Part shown: piece by piece, positions 1 to 15,100 of the stretch | How positions within the stretch are numbered: the stretch's first letter is position 1 | Layout of the letters: each line of letters opens with the position of its first letter | Assembly: GCA_019155185.1 (NCBI GenBank) | Contig: CM032795.1 | Location: 14,487,795 to 14,551,794, forward strand | DNA: 64,000 bases | Direction: 5' to 3' | From: Beaufortia kweichowensis | Taxonomy: Eukaryota > Chordata > Actinopteri > Cypriniformes > Gastromyzontidae | Notes under the pieces: generated by a model | What the model was told of the DNA's origin: nothing | Database searches by the model: none | What the model saw: the letters and a program-made list of their open reading frames with translations, nothing else | Program-made: the position numbers and the translations under genes

Positions 1-1270
1 GCTGTGTTATTGTGGCACTGCTAATATGTTTAGCTCCTGTAAGATAAATTAAAATGTCTTTACCCATTTTTGAGTCACGTTGGATAAAAGTATCTGCTAA
101 ATGATTACATGTCAGTGTAAAAATGACTAGGCAATGCTGTTGGGCAGCCTTGTGGTTTGAGGAAAAAGTTGTTGTATCTGGTGGTTCTCGTGCAGAAATT
201 CCTGAGTTTCTGCCAAATAATTCGGGTTGTGGTTTTTGTCATGGCCATTAATAGGAAAAACTTATCAGTTATTCCAAAAAAATGAATTATCTCCCATTGG
301 TTTTACAGAAAATTTCCCCAACTGTTTCTCATTCTCTTCTCTCTCCAGTATCACACTGAGAATAAGATCCCAAAAGAATGAGACCAAAGGTTTATGGGTC
401 AGTGGTTTCAGACAGGATATGAGGATAGTGTTGTGTTGGCAGGCCCATACCAGTATTTCCTTTTCTTGTCAGTTCATATACTGTACAGCATCAGTAAGTA
501 GTACATTGGTGGTTATGGGAATGGTTTGACAAATAATAACATATAGAGATAAAGGTTAAACCATGGTGTCGTTCAGCCTTCCCATCGCTTTATAAGTTTC
601 TTAGGAACTGAAACTGGTAACATCCTTCCGAGGAGCAGAGCATTAAAAAATATCTGTAAAAAAAAATCTGAATATGATTTGCCTTGCTAAATTTATAAAA
701 GAAATGATGTTAGGACTGTCAATTGGTTAAATGCATAATTTGTATAATCTTGTATAATCTCTTGCACTTTATTCTTCTTCAAGATATCACAAAGCTAGAA
801 CAAGCTGGGAAACAGCCCAGAGCAAACGCTGCACTGCAGGTATAAAAAAGTTTTCATTGTTATTCAGTCATGTTTTACAGTCCATGCTGGTCTTATTTAG
901 GTCATTTAAAATCAGACTGTTTTGGCCAACAACATAACAATGTTTTTTGCTTGATGTAATAAATGTAGTCTGTCTGACAACCCACAATGCACAGCCTTGA
1001 CACTGTTTTCCAAGTTATATACTCTTCACTGATTGAGGTCAAATTTCCTTAAAAGGTCTGAGACGGCGAGCATGCAGCTGTTACTTGAAATATTACCTCT
1101 TTTTTCCATTTTTCTCTCCTTTCTCTGTCTCAGGAGCTTAAAAATATTTAAGTGTTGTAATTCCTGTGTGTAGACTTTTATGTTCTCAGACTGAGTTAGC
1201 GCTGAAGCCATGGAACCAATTGGCCAGTTGAGAAAATTATCACTTAAAAAACTAGAAAAATGACACAAAT
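1..1270. other. Flanking DNA beyond adamts15
   Basis: This AT-rich stretch lies beyond the likely 3' end of adamts15. No gene could be identified in it. It holds a fragment of a dispersed fish repeat (72-110) and one isolated segment on the plus strand with good splice signals on both sides (784-839), which is described under findings. Other open frames here show no family resemblance. Confidence 0.5.
72..110 (-). repeat. Fragment of tRNA-like dispersed fish repeat
   Basis: The bases GTTGGATAAAAGTATCTGC followed by TAAATG match the end of a repeat recalled as very common in teleosts (GGATAAAAGCGTCTGCTAAATG). Other copies in this window are at 15141-15226, 35737-35857 and 36698-36782. This copy is in the reverse orientation relative to those and is incomplete. 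Confidence 0.5.
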
Positions 1271-1274
1271 TGCA

Positions 1275-3105
1275 CAACTAAATATTTCTAAATGTTTTAT
1301 TTGGAATAAATACCTTGAAGCGTTGACAAGAAAAAATATATTTATGTATAACAAGACATAATAGGTATTTACATGACTTGTGCACAGCCAGATGGATGTA
1401 TACATGGTATACAAGCCCATGCAGGACATTGAAATCTTTTGCTGTACAAAAGCGCAAAAGAAAAAATGCATTAAAGTAATACAGAAACCATCTTTTAGAT
1501 GGACGATATGGTTGCTGTGAAGAACCTTGATCACAAATGAAATACGTTTAGTGTATTTTCAGGGATTTTTACTTGCTGTATACAGAGAAAAAACTTCCAC
1601 TAGCACAGGGCACAGCACTACAACCTTCTGCCATCAGCCACCAGTTCTTAAAATTCATTATAATAGCAAAAATAACTTAATTAAAATGGCAACTGTACCA
1701 GACAGGGCATGATTATAGCAGCTGTACCTCAGGCTCAGTGGTGGAGAGTTGTGGCGCGTTAGATGAACAGCATTACAACAACAGCACTAAAATGGGACTC
1801 TGGTTGAAAACTGGATGAGAAGGGAATGGTTTTGGCAGTAAGAAACGTGCCTGACGGCGAGACACATGCTGGCCAGAAAAACTAGGTCTGCTGAGCTAAA
1901 TAGCAGCGAGGACTTTAGGGAGATGAATGGACATGTGAAGAAGTCTTAAGAGCAGAAGGCAAACATGCTAACACACACATAATGATAAGACGCAGACCTT
2001 ATATACACGAAACTGTCTTTCTGTCCATTTCATTTTAAAGAGCTAATATATCTCTTAAGACTGAAATATTTCGATGATCTGCACTTTGTCAAAATGGCCC
2101 CTGTGAATTACTGGTCGTCATATATTGCAGTGCTAAAGATGAATCGTTGGATTTCATGAAAGGGCATGATGGAAAATAGCTGTGCTTGGCTAAGACGGCT
2201 TCCAATCACAATACTAGAACGATGACTTCATTTATTAGCAAAATGTAAAGCCTTCTTCCTGCTTCCTCGCTCTACTTGTTGTGGGTTGCAAAAAATGCTA
2301 ATATTTAGGCCTGTTTGTTGACAGAGATTGCGCTTCCACTCAAACCTCATGCATATAAAAGCAGAGAGCTGCTTGGATGGAATCAGTTTTAAGATACAGC
2401 AAATTTAAAAGAAAATAAACCTTTAAACCTCTTTATCATATCCTTAAAACTTGCTCTTCTGACTAATCACTCCATAGAGTTTTCCTAGAACTTCATCTTT
2501 GGGTTTCTGTGCTTTGAAAAGTTGCAGCCAGTTTTATGCAGTACATGGGCATTTACCACACTAGTTTATTATACACCCTGTGGAATGTTTCTGGTAATCC
2601 AGATGGAGTTTATCTGTGTTCAGGCTGTGCTCCACTGCAAGCATTAATTAAAGGTCACCTCAAACATCAACTGCTCGCACACAAAAAGGTGCAAAAAATC
2701 AGCATTGGATTTGTGCAGCCCAGGCTTACAAAAGCATTAAATAATTAAAACGACAAAACCTCACATTATGCATATTTTTGTTTTTGGCTATTGGTAGATG
2801 TAAGTGTCGTATAGTAAGTATGAATTTGGTCTCATACGGATAATTTACAAATATTCGATCATTCAACAATTTGGCTACAATTAGAGGTAGAATACTATTT
2901 GCATTTGTGTTCGAGGCAGTTGAACTCTGTTGTCTCATGACTTTCATTTGCAAGTGTTTGCTACAGACGTTTGTTGTATCTTTCTCATATTCAGGCAGTT
3001 GAGAAAACATACTCTGTATAGTCTTTTTTGATCCTTCCTCAGTTGGATATTTAATTTGACAAAACTAATGGTCCATGTATTTAATTCATAAAGGGACATC
3101 AGGAT
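1275..3105 (-). other. adamts15: Probable 3'UTR of adamts15
   Basis: This non-coding stretch follows the adamts15 stop codon. Minus-strand AATAAA signals lie at 2565-2570, 2231-2236 and 1296-1301, so the transcript may end at any of several places. The distal limit given here assumes the last of these. No conserved open frame was seen. The extent is inferred from signals only. Confidence 0.4.
1296..1301 (-). terminator. Candidate distal polyadenylation signal of adamts15
   Basis: A minus-strand AATAAA hexamer lies about 1.8 kb after the adamts15 stop codon. It is the most distal of three candidates. Which one is used cannot be decided from sequence alone. Confidence 0.3.
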
Positions 3106-6100
3106 TTATTTACAAGGAGTTAGTGAACAGAAGTCCAGCTCCTGTGGCTTCTTCTTGCCTGCACATTGTTCCCTGGGCAGCAGTTTTCCTGTATTTGTAG
3201 TACAGAGAATCAGGCGACGTTTGAAGCCCTTTCCACAGGTCTTGGAGCAGGGGGACCAGTCGCCCACCTCCCACATAGGGCAAGGGTCTCCACATACCCG
3301 AATGTCACTGGGCTTTTGGTCATGGTCACAGTCCAGCCCAGGCCCACCATCTCCCTCCGAGACATTGCACCAACCTCTTCTGCACTCCGTTCCCACAAGT
3401 AACTGAGCACGCATCCCATCCTCCTGCCACCCACTTGACCAGAGACGGTAAACTTTCTTTGATGTACGGCGGTGAGATGTTGTCTTTGAGGTGGTTCTCT
3501 TTTCCAACCTTATCAATTCTTCCTTCTTCCCTTAAAACGCTGTTTTCAGCATGCGCCCTTTCCTCTTTCTTTTGCACTTTGTTTTCTTTGCTCTCCCGCG
3601 GCAGGTAAAAGGAATACCGAATACGTGGAGGTGTCATCTGGCCCACAGACAACACCTCAACGACCAGAGATTCACCCAGAGGCTTCACTGACTGTACAGT
3701 CTCAGATGAACCAACGGTTCCACTATAGCGTAACAAGCTGCCTTTCACCAGAATGTCCTTTTCCATGGCAGAAACCACATAGTTTCCATTCAGTAGGTAC
3801 TTGCCCTGGCTGTTCTTCACAGCAAGGTAGTTGTCATCACTCAGAATCCCCTTATAGCCACGCTGCCGGATGTCAATGTTGGCGGCTCCCACAGGAAGCA
3901 TGACCACAAAGTTGTAACCATGTCTGAAAAGAGAAAGGTCAGAAAAAGGATGAGGATGTGTTTGGAATATCTGTTCTTCGTTAGTGAGTCATAACCTTCG
4001 TATAGTGCTCGTGTTTTTGTTACAGTACTTCAATTTGGGGGTTTTTCAGACACTTTTTTTCCAGAAATAATAATACTTGTTTAGAGAGGTTTAATATTAG
4101 GTGCACCTTGATGACCAGCATAGTGCACCAACATTTTTTCTTACTCACATAGGCTTAGTGAAAAGTCCTGACACCTTCTTGCAGTTCTTGTTATCTCCTC
4201 CACATATACCACACTTGTCAAACTTCTTGTTGGAGCCCAGTTTTCCATCACAACCTGCCTTGATGCATCTGCCTTGCACACAGACTGATGAGGAGTCAGG
4301 AGAACATGGTGTTCCATCCACAACCTACAAAGAGCAAGAATGCCAACAAGTTTTACGTGTTGTTGTATGGCGTCAACATGACAAAACAATTGCTCTTGTT
4401 TTTGCATACTCATTGTGAAACTTCTCATGATCTAGATTCACCTCTCTTAAACTTTTCAAATGCTCCGTTTCAGAGCAGCTTTGCAGTGCGGTCTGATTTT
4501 AACTATGTCAATATGTGAGCACAGGGGTCCGGACAAAAGTGAAACATATGAGTCTAGTATGTCTGCTATTAAGCTATTTCTGTCCCTTCACTATCTGTTG
4601 ACAGTTTGTTTTGGATGAAGTGCACCTTCAAATGAACAACAGTGCTTACTGAATTACTGTACAGTCTCTGGTATTGTTTTGTTATTTTAACAATATGGCA
4701 GTCTCATAAACATATCTCTAATGTTCTCTAGTGATGGCATAAGCCATGATGTAACCGTTGCATCTGTGGAGTGTTATTCCAAGAAATCTTTTCAATTAAG
4801 ATAAGCACTTTCGGTATTTCTTTGGTCATTTCTGCATGATTATTCTACACTCTCCAAAGTGCCATCTGAAGTAAGGGCCACAAAACAGCCATAGAATACC
4901 AGATATGTTAACCATAAAGATTCTACTATTGTAATATGTAAGGAATAATTGATGACGGGCCATTAAATTACTATAAAGAAAATGCACACGAGGTGGTAGA
5001 TTCTTAAATAAACCTAAAATAATTCAAAAATAATAACTGTTTGAAATATTACATGCATGACCTGTCATGTTATATTCTATTGTAAATGTATTTAATGGTT
5101 TAAATGTGTATTAGGTTAAGTTTATGTCACGGTCTGTTCTACCCACAGGCAGGTTATATATGTGTAGGAAATCCTATAGAGTAATGAGTTCTCTGCATTC
5201 GCATAAAGAACTCAAGCTGCTTAATCTCCAGTTATGTTCCAATTTCTGGATGTTTAAGACTAAGATTAAAAATGGAATAGAAAGTCAAACACCTTCTAAT
5301 ATTTAATAGACTGATGATTAATATTTTATCATCAAATGCCTCTCAATGGCCATTTGCTGTAAAAATGAGCTTCACGCCCTGTTTTGCACCCTGTTCATGG
5401 AAAGTGCTTTTTTTATTGCTCACCTTTGGGGCGAGGACGTAGAAGTAACCTGTTCCATTCGCTCTGCAGATCAGCTTGCACATATCTTTGGCGGACACAC
5501 CGGAATATTTGGGTACCCACACCACAGATGGGGTGAGTCGGTTTGTGTTCAGACTAAACCCATTATAAGATTCACACTGCTCCTCACGGTAACTCTTGCC
5601 TACAGAGAAAAGTGAGACAGATAAGCAAAGGTAAGATGCAAAATCAAAGTATATTTTCCCTCAATTGCAGTTCTTTTTTTCTTAAATCAGTATTTAGGAA
5701 TAGCTGTAAAGGTTACACATGTAAATGCATAAGAACAGATTACAAAGTCTCCTTTTTACATACTGTATGTATGTAACTGTGCAAATATTATGCAACTGTA
5801 TGAATGGATAACATTTTTAAAGGGTTTCTGAACCTGTATCAAGGCATGGGGTGAGGTTGCAGGAACGATATTTGACTCTCACTCCCTGGCAGTATTTTCC
5901 ACCATTAACTGGCACTGGATTGTCACACTCTCGTTTTGACAGCTGTACACCGCCTCCACAGGTTCTGGAGCAGGTTCCGAAAGATCCCCATTTACCCCAT
6001 CTGCCATCCACCTAAGAAGGAGAAACACGAGGAGAGGCAAGTCACTCACTTCACCTTTACCTAATACACTGTTTTACCTTTAAACTGTAAATTAACACTA

Positions 6101-9100
6101 AAAATGTATGTCCCCAGTTGCAAGATTGCCAAGCAACAAGTCAAGCACTGAACAGGTCAGGAAAAGCACATTTAACAGGTTGACATCGATATGCAAAATC
6201 TTTGTTGTGGTCACATGATATCTATCACATTGCAATGTGAAATCCTTTAAAGGGCCACTGTGGTAATTCTACAAATTGGTTGTTAGATTCCCTTTCTGAA
6301 ACAGACCATGAATGAAAGAGTGTGAGACTACAAGTGAACATGACTGAAACAGTGTGTGTGAAAGAATGACCCTGTTTACAACTGGTATTAACCTGTAAGC
6401 CAACAATTAATACAGGCGTAAACAGGGTGTGAAACATATTGTGATCCAAGTATTCAAAGTACATTTGGAGGTATCAACAAATGCATGTGACCACTTCACC
6501 TTTGTAGTAAATGCTAATGTATCCAAACTTCTCCAGATAGGATTACAGTAAATGCATTACCTTAGTTTTTGGCATTTCTTGTTTCTCTATACACGTGCCC
6601 CGCATACAGAACTGTCCGTCCCCACAGCTGGTTCCATCTGCCCATGGAAAGTGTCTCGTCTGGCACACCAGCTGCCCACGGGTCTTCCCGGTGCACCACA
6701 AGCGCTGACACGGTGCCTGCATGAAGGGGCACGGCTTCGACCCAGCTCCAAAGGCAAGCTCACACTGCCGCTCAAGACCGTATGATGCGCCAGGGAGCAC
6801 TTCTGGAAGAACTAAAGGTTTCTGAGGTTGATCCAGCAGACAGTCACCTGCATAGATGTCAGGTAATAATAGAACATTACATTATGCATGCTAGAATAAG
6901 AAACTGGACAGTATATAGAACACAGACTGTGAACTATACAGCAGCCCCAAGAAAACTCTCTGACTAAATGATTAAAATGTAGGCAAGACATATTTGTCTT
7001 GGATTATTTTTATTTTTTTTAGATAAAACGTATATATAGACCCATATTTGTCCACAGAGTGCTCACTGTAAACCTTCACAAAAACACTTCAGTCGCTGTT
7101 ATGTCAGATCACAGATTTGTTGTAAACTGCTATTTAAGATGACCTTGGATTACCTATGTCTTTAAAGCGAGACTTTTAGAAAGTACCAACACTGACATGC
7201 TAAAGTGAATCTCACCTCTTACTCTATTCCTGAGCACACACAAACACAGCCCAGCTGCTCTAGTGTTGCTTTCTTTCACTTACCGTGTCCACTGTCTAGG
7301 TAGTCAGTGATAATGGCAGCACTGCATGGGGACCAGGGACTGGTGCGATTGATTCGGATGAGAGTGGGAGACATCATGTGATTGTCCTGCAGCTTGCCAA
7401 ATACCTCCTCACAGGCTTTGACATTATCATGGGGCATGTTGAAGACATGTCCTGTAGAGGAGAAAGGAGCGATGAGAGGGAAAATGAGATGCATCAGCAC
7501 TGAATGCTGATGTGAAATTAAATACAAATGTGAATTTAGATTTTAGCCTTTTATTTCACAGTTACAATAGTTTTGGTTAAATTTTCTTGTCAGCAGTCAA
7601 GCCACAGTTATATTGAACAACTTTTGCAGTACGTCCAAAAGCTCCACACATTTCCCCCTGGCCTTGTGGGGAAACTTTACCAAAACCGCCTGTGAGGCTT
7701 CCCACATGGAATTAAGCCACTTCAGTAAAGCTTAGCTTTCCTCAACGGTTCCACTAAACCCTAAAGAAATGTCTGAAAAAATGAGTATGGTTTAGGAGCT
7801 CATTTAAGTTGAACTTCTTTGAGGTGATATTCTGGAGTTCTCTGAAATATTTTGTATGCAGAAGCCATTGGTTCTAGTCCCAGATATTAAGATGCATTGA
7901 CATACATTTTGTTTAGGAGATTTCTTTAAATAAAATAACAGCAAGTTTGTCTTAAAAGCTTTATGTGTTATATTGTTGTTAAGAATCGTGTTTTGCTTCC
8001 AGAAACCGACTGGTGTGTTTTGTACTGCACATCTGTTTATACTTACCAAGTTCATGGGCAGTAGTGAAGGCAGATGGCAGCCCATCATCTTCAATCACAG
8101 AGCAGCTTCTCTTGGGGTCACACATGGTGCCTACGTCTGCCATACCCAGTGTGTCACAGGTTGAGGCTCCACACAGGTCCTAGGTCAATGAAAATGAACA
8201 AATTGTTGTCATCCTAATTCTGCTTTTTACAAATTCCAGATGAGGCTGTGTTGTGTAATTCAACATGGGTACAAATTAAGTTCTACCAGATTTAGCTCAC
8301 ACAAGTGTGGTTAAAAAGACTTTTCAGATGTTTTATACCCTTAGTCTTAAATGAATGTGTTAAATATTCGATATTAAGTCTGTGTTAGATGACATCTGAA
8401 TCTGATCATTCAGCTAATTCAGTCAGTCATTGATGTATGGAAGGCTCGAATCACAGGCATACAGTAACTCTGAAGTGTAAATGTATAATATTATAAACAC
8501 TGTCCATTAGCTTAAGAAAACATTTCCAGGAATATAGTTTTTTTTACCTTGGTGAAAAGGCAATTAAACAAAAATGGAATGGAATTGAAATGAAATGAAA
8601 TGAAATGAAGATTCCACTTGGAATTCCAGATGGAAATTATTTAGATGCCCGAAATACCTTCAATTTTTGGCATAATTTGGCCACGTATTGGTGTAACATG
8701 TGGCCTCTCAATCTGAAAGAATTTCCAGCTGACCTATATTTGGTCACCACACACTTTAAAACAGATCTGCTCGATATATCTGTTGAGCTCTTCTGACTAA
8801 ACATCATAATAGCAGGTTTGCTTGTCAACCGTATCCCATGGTGCAACACCCTATTCTACAGACTCCCAGAAAAGAACTGATGTTGACTGTGGTTGTAATG
8901 TTACCATGAAAAGAACATCATCTTTCTGACCACGAGACAATTAAAGGGCACAAAAGCTTCTCAACATTTAAGAGAACATTTATATAACAGTGAAACAGTT
9001 AAACACCTTGTGTCTATCTGAGGACACAAATTAATTACGCATCACCATTGTTAACTCATAATGTATGTATGATGAAGAATAGTTATTAAGTTTACTTTTT

Positions 9101-12100
9101 ATATTCCCCCTCCTTTGCCTTCAGCAAGCTGTTTTTTACCATTTGACCTAGATGTCCAGCTGCTAGATCACAGGGATCATCATGGGGCTAATCATAAACA
9201 AGTCTCTGTAGTCGTTTTTGACATTTTAATTACATACTGCCTCTTTTAAAGATTTATAAGGTCCAAGTCTTTCTTAAAGAAGACCTCTGCCAAAAAATTC
9301 AGTGGGCGGGTTTAAATTCTTCAGTCATCGTTTTATGTGACAACTACACAAGATCTATATAATATTCTTATAATCTATAAGAAAGATCATTGATGCAAAA
9401 CTAAAGCTTTAAAGTTAAGTAAATGCAATATGGCTTTAACCCACAAATGTGACAATGAAGGAGTGACCGCTTTCTCTCTCTCTAAATCATCTTGGGTTTT
9501 ATCTACAAAATTTTTCCAATCATTAATTTACCATTAGTGCATAAATGAGTCGCACCGCTCCAGTTACAAGTATACACAAACAGTTCTGAGTGGATTACTA
9601 AAGTACACAAACAATTATAATGGTTCATAATTGCTGTGCTTAGGTTAGGGTTTGGTTTGATCATTAGAGCAGGCAATAAATGAAAGTTTATTTGAGAGGA
9701 TTTGACAAACTTTGTAGCCATATCGATTGTATGAGCATTTATGTTCCTATTCTAAATCATGTTTGAACCTCATTTGCATAAATCTTTTTTAAAGGTGCAA
9801 AATCCAAAAATAGTGCATACATATAAAAACTCAACTGAGAGTTTCCTTCTCAGTTTGTACTCCATAGTAGACACGCTTCTGTAAAATATGGTATATACTG
9901 TATGGGTTTGGGTTCTAGCCATCTGAGTTTGCCAGGTAAAGTAATCTGACATTTTAAGGTCCTGGTGTGATTAATAGACAGATACACTCAGCATTTGAAT
10001 ACAATAAATAATAATAAGTCAAGTGTCTTCCAAGTCATTGCAAGTAACTTATCTGTCCATTGTTTCTCTTCAATCATCTCCTCTATGTTTGGCCTGAAAT
10101 CTCTTTATCCATAGCACAACTGTGGATAAAGTTGGGGAGTGGGGGATTTACCCATACTCTCCACAGGCAGTGTTGACCCAATTGGCACCCAACATCACAA
10201 ACATATGACTTTCATTATGCCTTTATAAAATCCAAACTGTTCCATATGTGGACTTCTCTCTCTCTCTTGTGCTCACTCACCCACTCCTTTACCCCTCATT
10301 CGCTCTCACCTTCCTTTACACTTTCTATCAGTATTGCTTCATTGTTTCCTATTGTTTTATTGTTTCCTGAGTATTTGCAAGTGGCTTTGGATGAAGCATG
10401 TGCTGAATACTATTGTTTTACTTTACCTGATAAACTAACACTATAGACTTTGCCACTCTTGTGTTGAAGTGTCAGAAAATCTGTGTATGGCATTAAATTT
10501 GGTAGATAATTCAAAACATTGCAATTTAGTTACTTCAACATTTTAATGTTTTTACTTGTGATAGTAAATCAGGATTAGTTTAGTTTTTACCATCTTGATA
10601 ACTATAGTTTAAATCACAGCTTGAAATCACAATCTGCCATTTTGATATTTCCTTTCCATTACAACCCTCAACTGACCAAGAAGCATAAAGTGCCAGTTTC
10701 TCTAGAACTGTACCATGTGACTAGCAGTGAAACAAAAACAAGCTCACAGGGACAGTCAACAGGTCCCAGGCTGGTGATCACTTTCAACCAAATACATCAC
10801 TATAGAAGGTGGACTTATTTAACCCAAAGCTAAATCAGAGTATTGGCTTTGAGAGCTAGCTATAAGAAGAAACATTGGAAAGGCAGATGTTGGATTGAGC
10901 TCAGATGTTTGATTTTGGCAGCTTAATAGAACTAGCAGTCATATATTTAGGAAAATAGTGCTATATGTTGAGTTTAGAAGATGTGTGACTGCTGTACTAG
11001 ACTACAGTAGACTGCTGAAATGACATATCTCATCTCTGAGTTTACTTGGTTTTAGTCTTAAGTAATTTCATGTTGCATATCACCCATTCAGGCCAATTTG
11101 TGCAACAACTGCAAACACGATAGGTGAGCATCAGGCACAGTGACTGGGTAATCAAGAGCAGAGTAAGCTTACAGTCAGCATGAAACGGAAATTGCAAAGG
11201 TGTTTTCTTTCCTATTTTGATGTACCGTAGAGTGAAACAGTTTATGGAATTAGAACAATGTCGGGCGGGACTTGATTTCATTCTTCTGGAATTGACTGGA
11301 AGTTGGAAACCAGACCACTGGACAGTCAATATAGTCCTGCCCTCAGGCCAAAACATTTGTCAAGAGAAGATATGTTGTTTTGAGGGGAAAGAAAGTTAAT
11401 GTTTTGGATAAAAGGCAAATTAAATTTAAAAAGTATTTACGATAACACTGCATTGTTCCATAATTTTTTTAAATACCAGCAACTTTCCCTTTAGAGGGTG
11501 CTGCAGTCTCTTTGATGGACTGCTGAATCAAAGCTCGCTGTTACCAATTAACCAAATTACATAACAGCACAAGGAACAGTTATCAATTTACAAGGAACTA
11601 CATTGCACTGAAACTTCAAGTATTTAAGTAAACAGAACTATTTACAATCAGGAATAAACAATGTCTAAACAGAGAGTGCCGTTGCATTGCAGAAGTGGCA
11701 AACATAGCGATGTAAAGTACATCAACTTATATTATCTTGTTCAATGCAGAAATAAGTCAACATACCTTCAGGGTAGCTCACATAGTTCCTCTAATTGTTT
11801 GGAACAGATTCTCAAGCTCGGAAGACTTAACAATGTTATGGCACTAGCTGATTTAACAGGGGAATAAAGATCTCCCTACAGGCTGTAACTGTAATTGGCT
11901 CTTCCTTCTTAACAACTTTTTTACATAGCAGATTATATTCATGGATGGATTCACACAGGGGCCTACCAAGCATTAGTCCAGAGCCCCAGATCAGCAGGAG
12001 TTGTGATTAATTACATAAACCCAGCATATTTACTAGAAATTCATTTGATATCAGTTTAAATAATTGTTGTTTCATGCCAATAACAGTAACGTCAAACACT

Positions 12101-15100
12101 TATTCATACTATTTGGCAGGTTTGCCAGTTGTTGTAATTTCCTAAGAAAATAAATAACAGTGCTCAGTGGTGAGGGAAAATAACTGTATAATATAAAACC
12201 ACAAGCTTAAAACAACTGGATTATTCAAAATATATTATATAAATGTCAAAACCAAACCATGAAGTGGATCCGTTCAAAGCTTTTTTAATGGCTATAAAAG
12301 GCAAACTGGTGGGAGACTGAACTTGGAAAGGTTTTCTTGGAGGACAAAAAAGGAAAGAAACCTTTATCAGCTACAGGAGCTAAATCTTTTAACTTTACCG
12401 AGCTACCTATAGTTTGTGGTGGTGTGGAAATTGTTACATGTGTTTGTACTATATGCTTGAGACTTGCATATGTTGTTTGGTGTGAACTGGTGTGGCACTA
12501 AATGTTTTCTTGTGTGAACATAAATATATAGTGTGCTTTGCTCCACTGCATTTTCATGTTAATGTGTGATTATGAGTCATACAGGTGTGAAGAGTGCCAG
12601 TAGGTCTTAAAGTGACTGATGCATTGCAACAGCACAGCTGTCATGCTTTATTGTAGTTAGCGGAATCTAGTTTTGGCCTACAGTTACACTGTATGCATGA
12701 TTGCTCTGTAAATCCATTTGGAGTCACTACTGTGATAGTTAGAATCCTGTATCACATTCACACATCCTTCACTGGCTTTATTAGCATAAACTTGCATGTT
12801 TGGCAATGATATGGCCATTTTTTATTGACAGAACTTTTAACCAAAGATTAATAAATGCCCACAATATCAAGGACTGGTTTAGGTGGTGCTACGTCATTTG
12901 ACAGAAAATGACTTTGTGAGGTCACGGCACAACTTTGTGGATGGAAAGAGATCTGGTTTTATTTGCAATTAAACATTCCATAGGCTTCAGCTGGGAACAG
13001 AGCTCTGCAGCAGGTGGGCCTTGACACGCCGGGTTTCCTCTCTCCATTCTTTCCTTTTCTGTCTCTTCACCACGCTCAGCTTCTCTCTCATTAAATACCA
13101 GTAATGGGAAACAGAAATGGGGTGGGATGAGAAAGAGGGGGAAAGAGTCAGATCACTCCCAGCTGGAAGTTGTGGTTGGGGGAAGCTCCCCGGGAAACTT
13201 CCCGTTAGTATATCTCCCACAGTTCTGTAAGTAATCCCCTTTAGCTCTTTAAATGTAACTTTGTATACATTGGCTTGCTGAACAAAACATGTTGATGGAT
13301 AACAGGAGTTGATGGATAATTCTTAAAGACATTTGATGGATTTTTGTTTTATATTCACAAATCTCCTGTGCTATGACAACAAAATCAACACTACAACAGT
13401 ACATATATATTACATGTTCTTTTGGAGTTGCTACCTCTATGTGTCATTAAAGTAATGTTTATAGATAATAATCTACATCCACACCCCTTCATTGTTCATT
13501 TATCCGTATAGCCATGATCCAAAATAAATTACCACAATTGGCAATAGCAGGTGAATTAACTAAATTTACTGGACACAAGTTTGAAACTTGAAGTTGCTTC
13601 CACCCAAGTAAAAGTTGTTAAAAGACATGCAAGACACAACAGTTTTTTGTTGGATGACTTCAATGTTTTTTAGTCAAATCAATTTATCACATTTTCAATT
13701 TGATATAAACTATATATCATGTTGCGGTTTAAGTTGCTGGCAAGTAAATCTGTTTTATTTACTTTATTTGGTCACTCATGATTGTTAATATAATACTTTT
13801 TTAATGTAGGTTCACAGATATACAACTCTAACCCATCTCCACCTTCTCTTGACTCATCTGAGGCCTTGCAGAAACGCCACAATCTCTCTGTCCTCAGGGA
13901 GTGATGAGCATAATGATCGGAAGAATGTAGGGAGTAACTGTGCTCTCTTGCTAAAATGCTTCATCAGTTCCCTTTGGAGACGAAACAATAAAACATTAAC
14001 TCCCCAAAAATGATTCACTACAGCTGGTCTCTATCTTTTAGACCAGGCAAACATAACCGGCCTGCATGGTCAGTTCAGGTCATGTGTAACTGCAGCAGAT
14101 TACCAGAAGATACAAACATGCTCATCTGGCATGTTTGGAGCTGGCAATGGTTTCACACTTGAAAACAGATGATGTCTTAGGAATGAGTTAATGTGGATTA
14201 TAAAGAATGAGTCTGTGCAATGTCAGAGTTAATGTGTGAATGACTGAGTCCTGAATACAAGGCATTGTGTAATCATTCCGACTAGTGTTGCCCTGGCCAT
14301 TGTCTTTGATCAACATCTGATAAGACTGAGTGCTGAAATAAATGGAAATGATGCTCAGGGGCTCCCATAATTTATTTTGTGTGTCAGTCTCTCAATAGAG
14401 GCTTGATGAATGAGCCGATGGGGTTAAATAAGGGTAAAACAATTGTGAGGTAAAGTTAACCACTGTACACGTGTTTGAGTTTAATAATGAGAAAACAGTT
14501 CACCTAAAAATGTAAATTGTCATTTACTTACCTTTATGTTATTTCAATATTGTGTTTTTGTCTTTCATGCTAGTATTTTGGGAAAACCTATGGTGAATAT
14601 TAACTTAAATTGTATCTGTTCTTTACAAAAAAACATTTGTATGATTTTATTTAGTGCTTTTTGTTGTTGTTATGCAGCTTGAAAGCTTTGTCCCAATTCA
14701 AATTCATTATATAGAATAAAGCAACTTTGTAGTTTATGGAAGAAAGTCATAGAGATGACAGAATTGTCATAATGCATCTGATCTTAAACCATCTATCAAA
14801 GTTGAATGAGGTCAGCAAGCCATTTATGTTAGTATTTTGCATTTCATTGCAAAAACTTGCCAGTACTTTCCAGCAGTAGCCCCAAGGCAGACCTGACCCA
14901 CGACCCTAACAATACTCATAAATATGATGGGAACCCCATGGCGACTGTAGGTTAACTGAAGAGGCTGCTCTTGTTGCAGCCTGCCCATTGCTTTGTGAGA
15001 GACAAAACAAGTCCTATATACTTACATGTGTTTAGAATATACTGCTTTTGGGTAAATGCAAAAACCAGCCTAGTATGTCTATTTCCAAGCAATACACGAT

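Noticed and set aside
784..839. Assignment of the exon-like segment to SNX19, a neighbour of ADAMTS15 in human
   Set aside because: The 18-residue peptide did not match any part of human SNX19 that I could recall, so no name was given.
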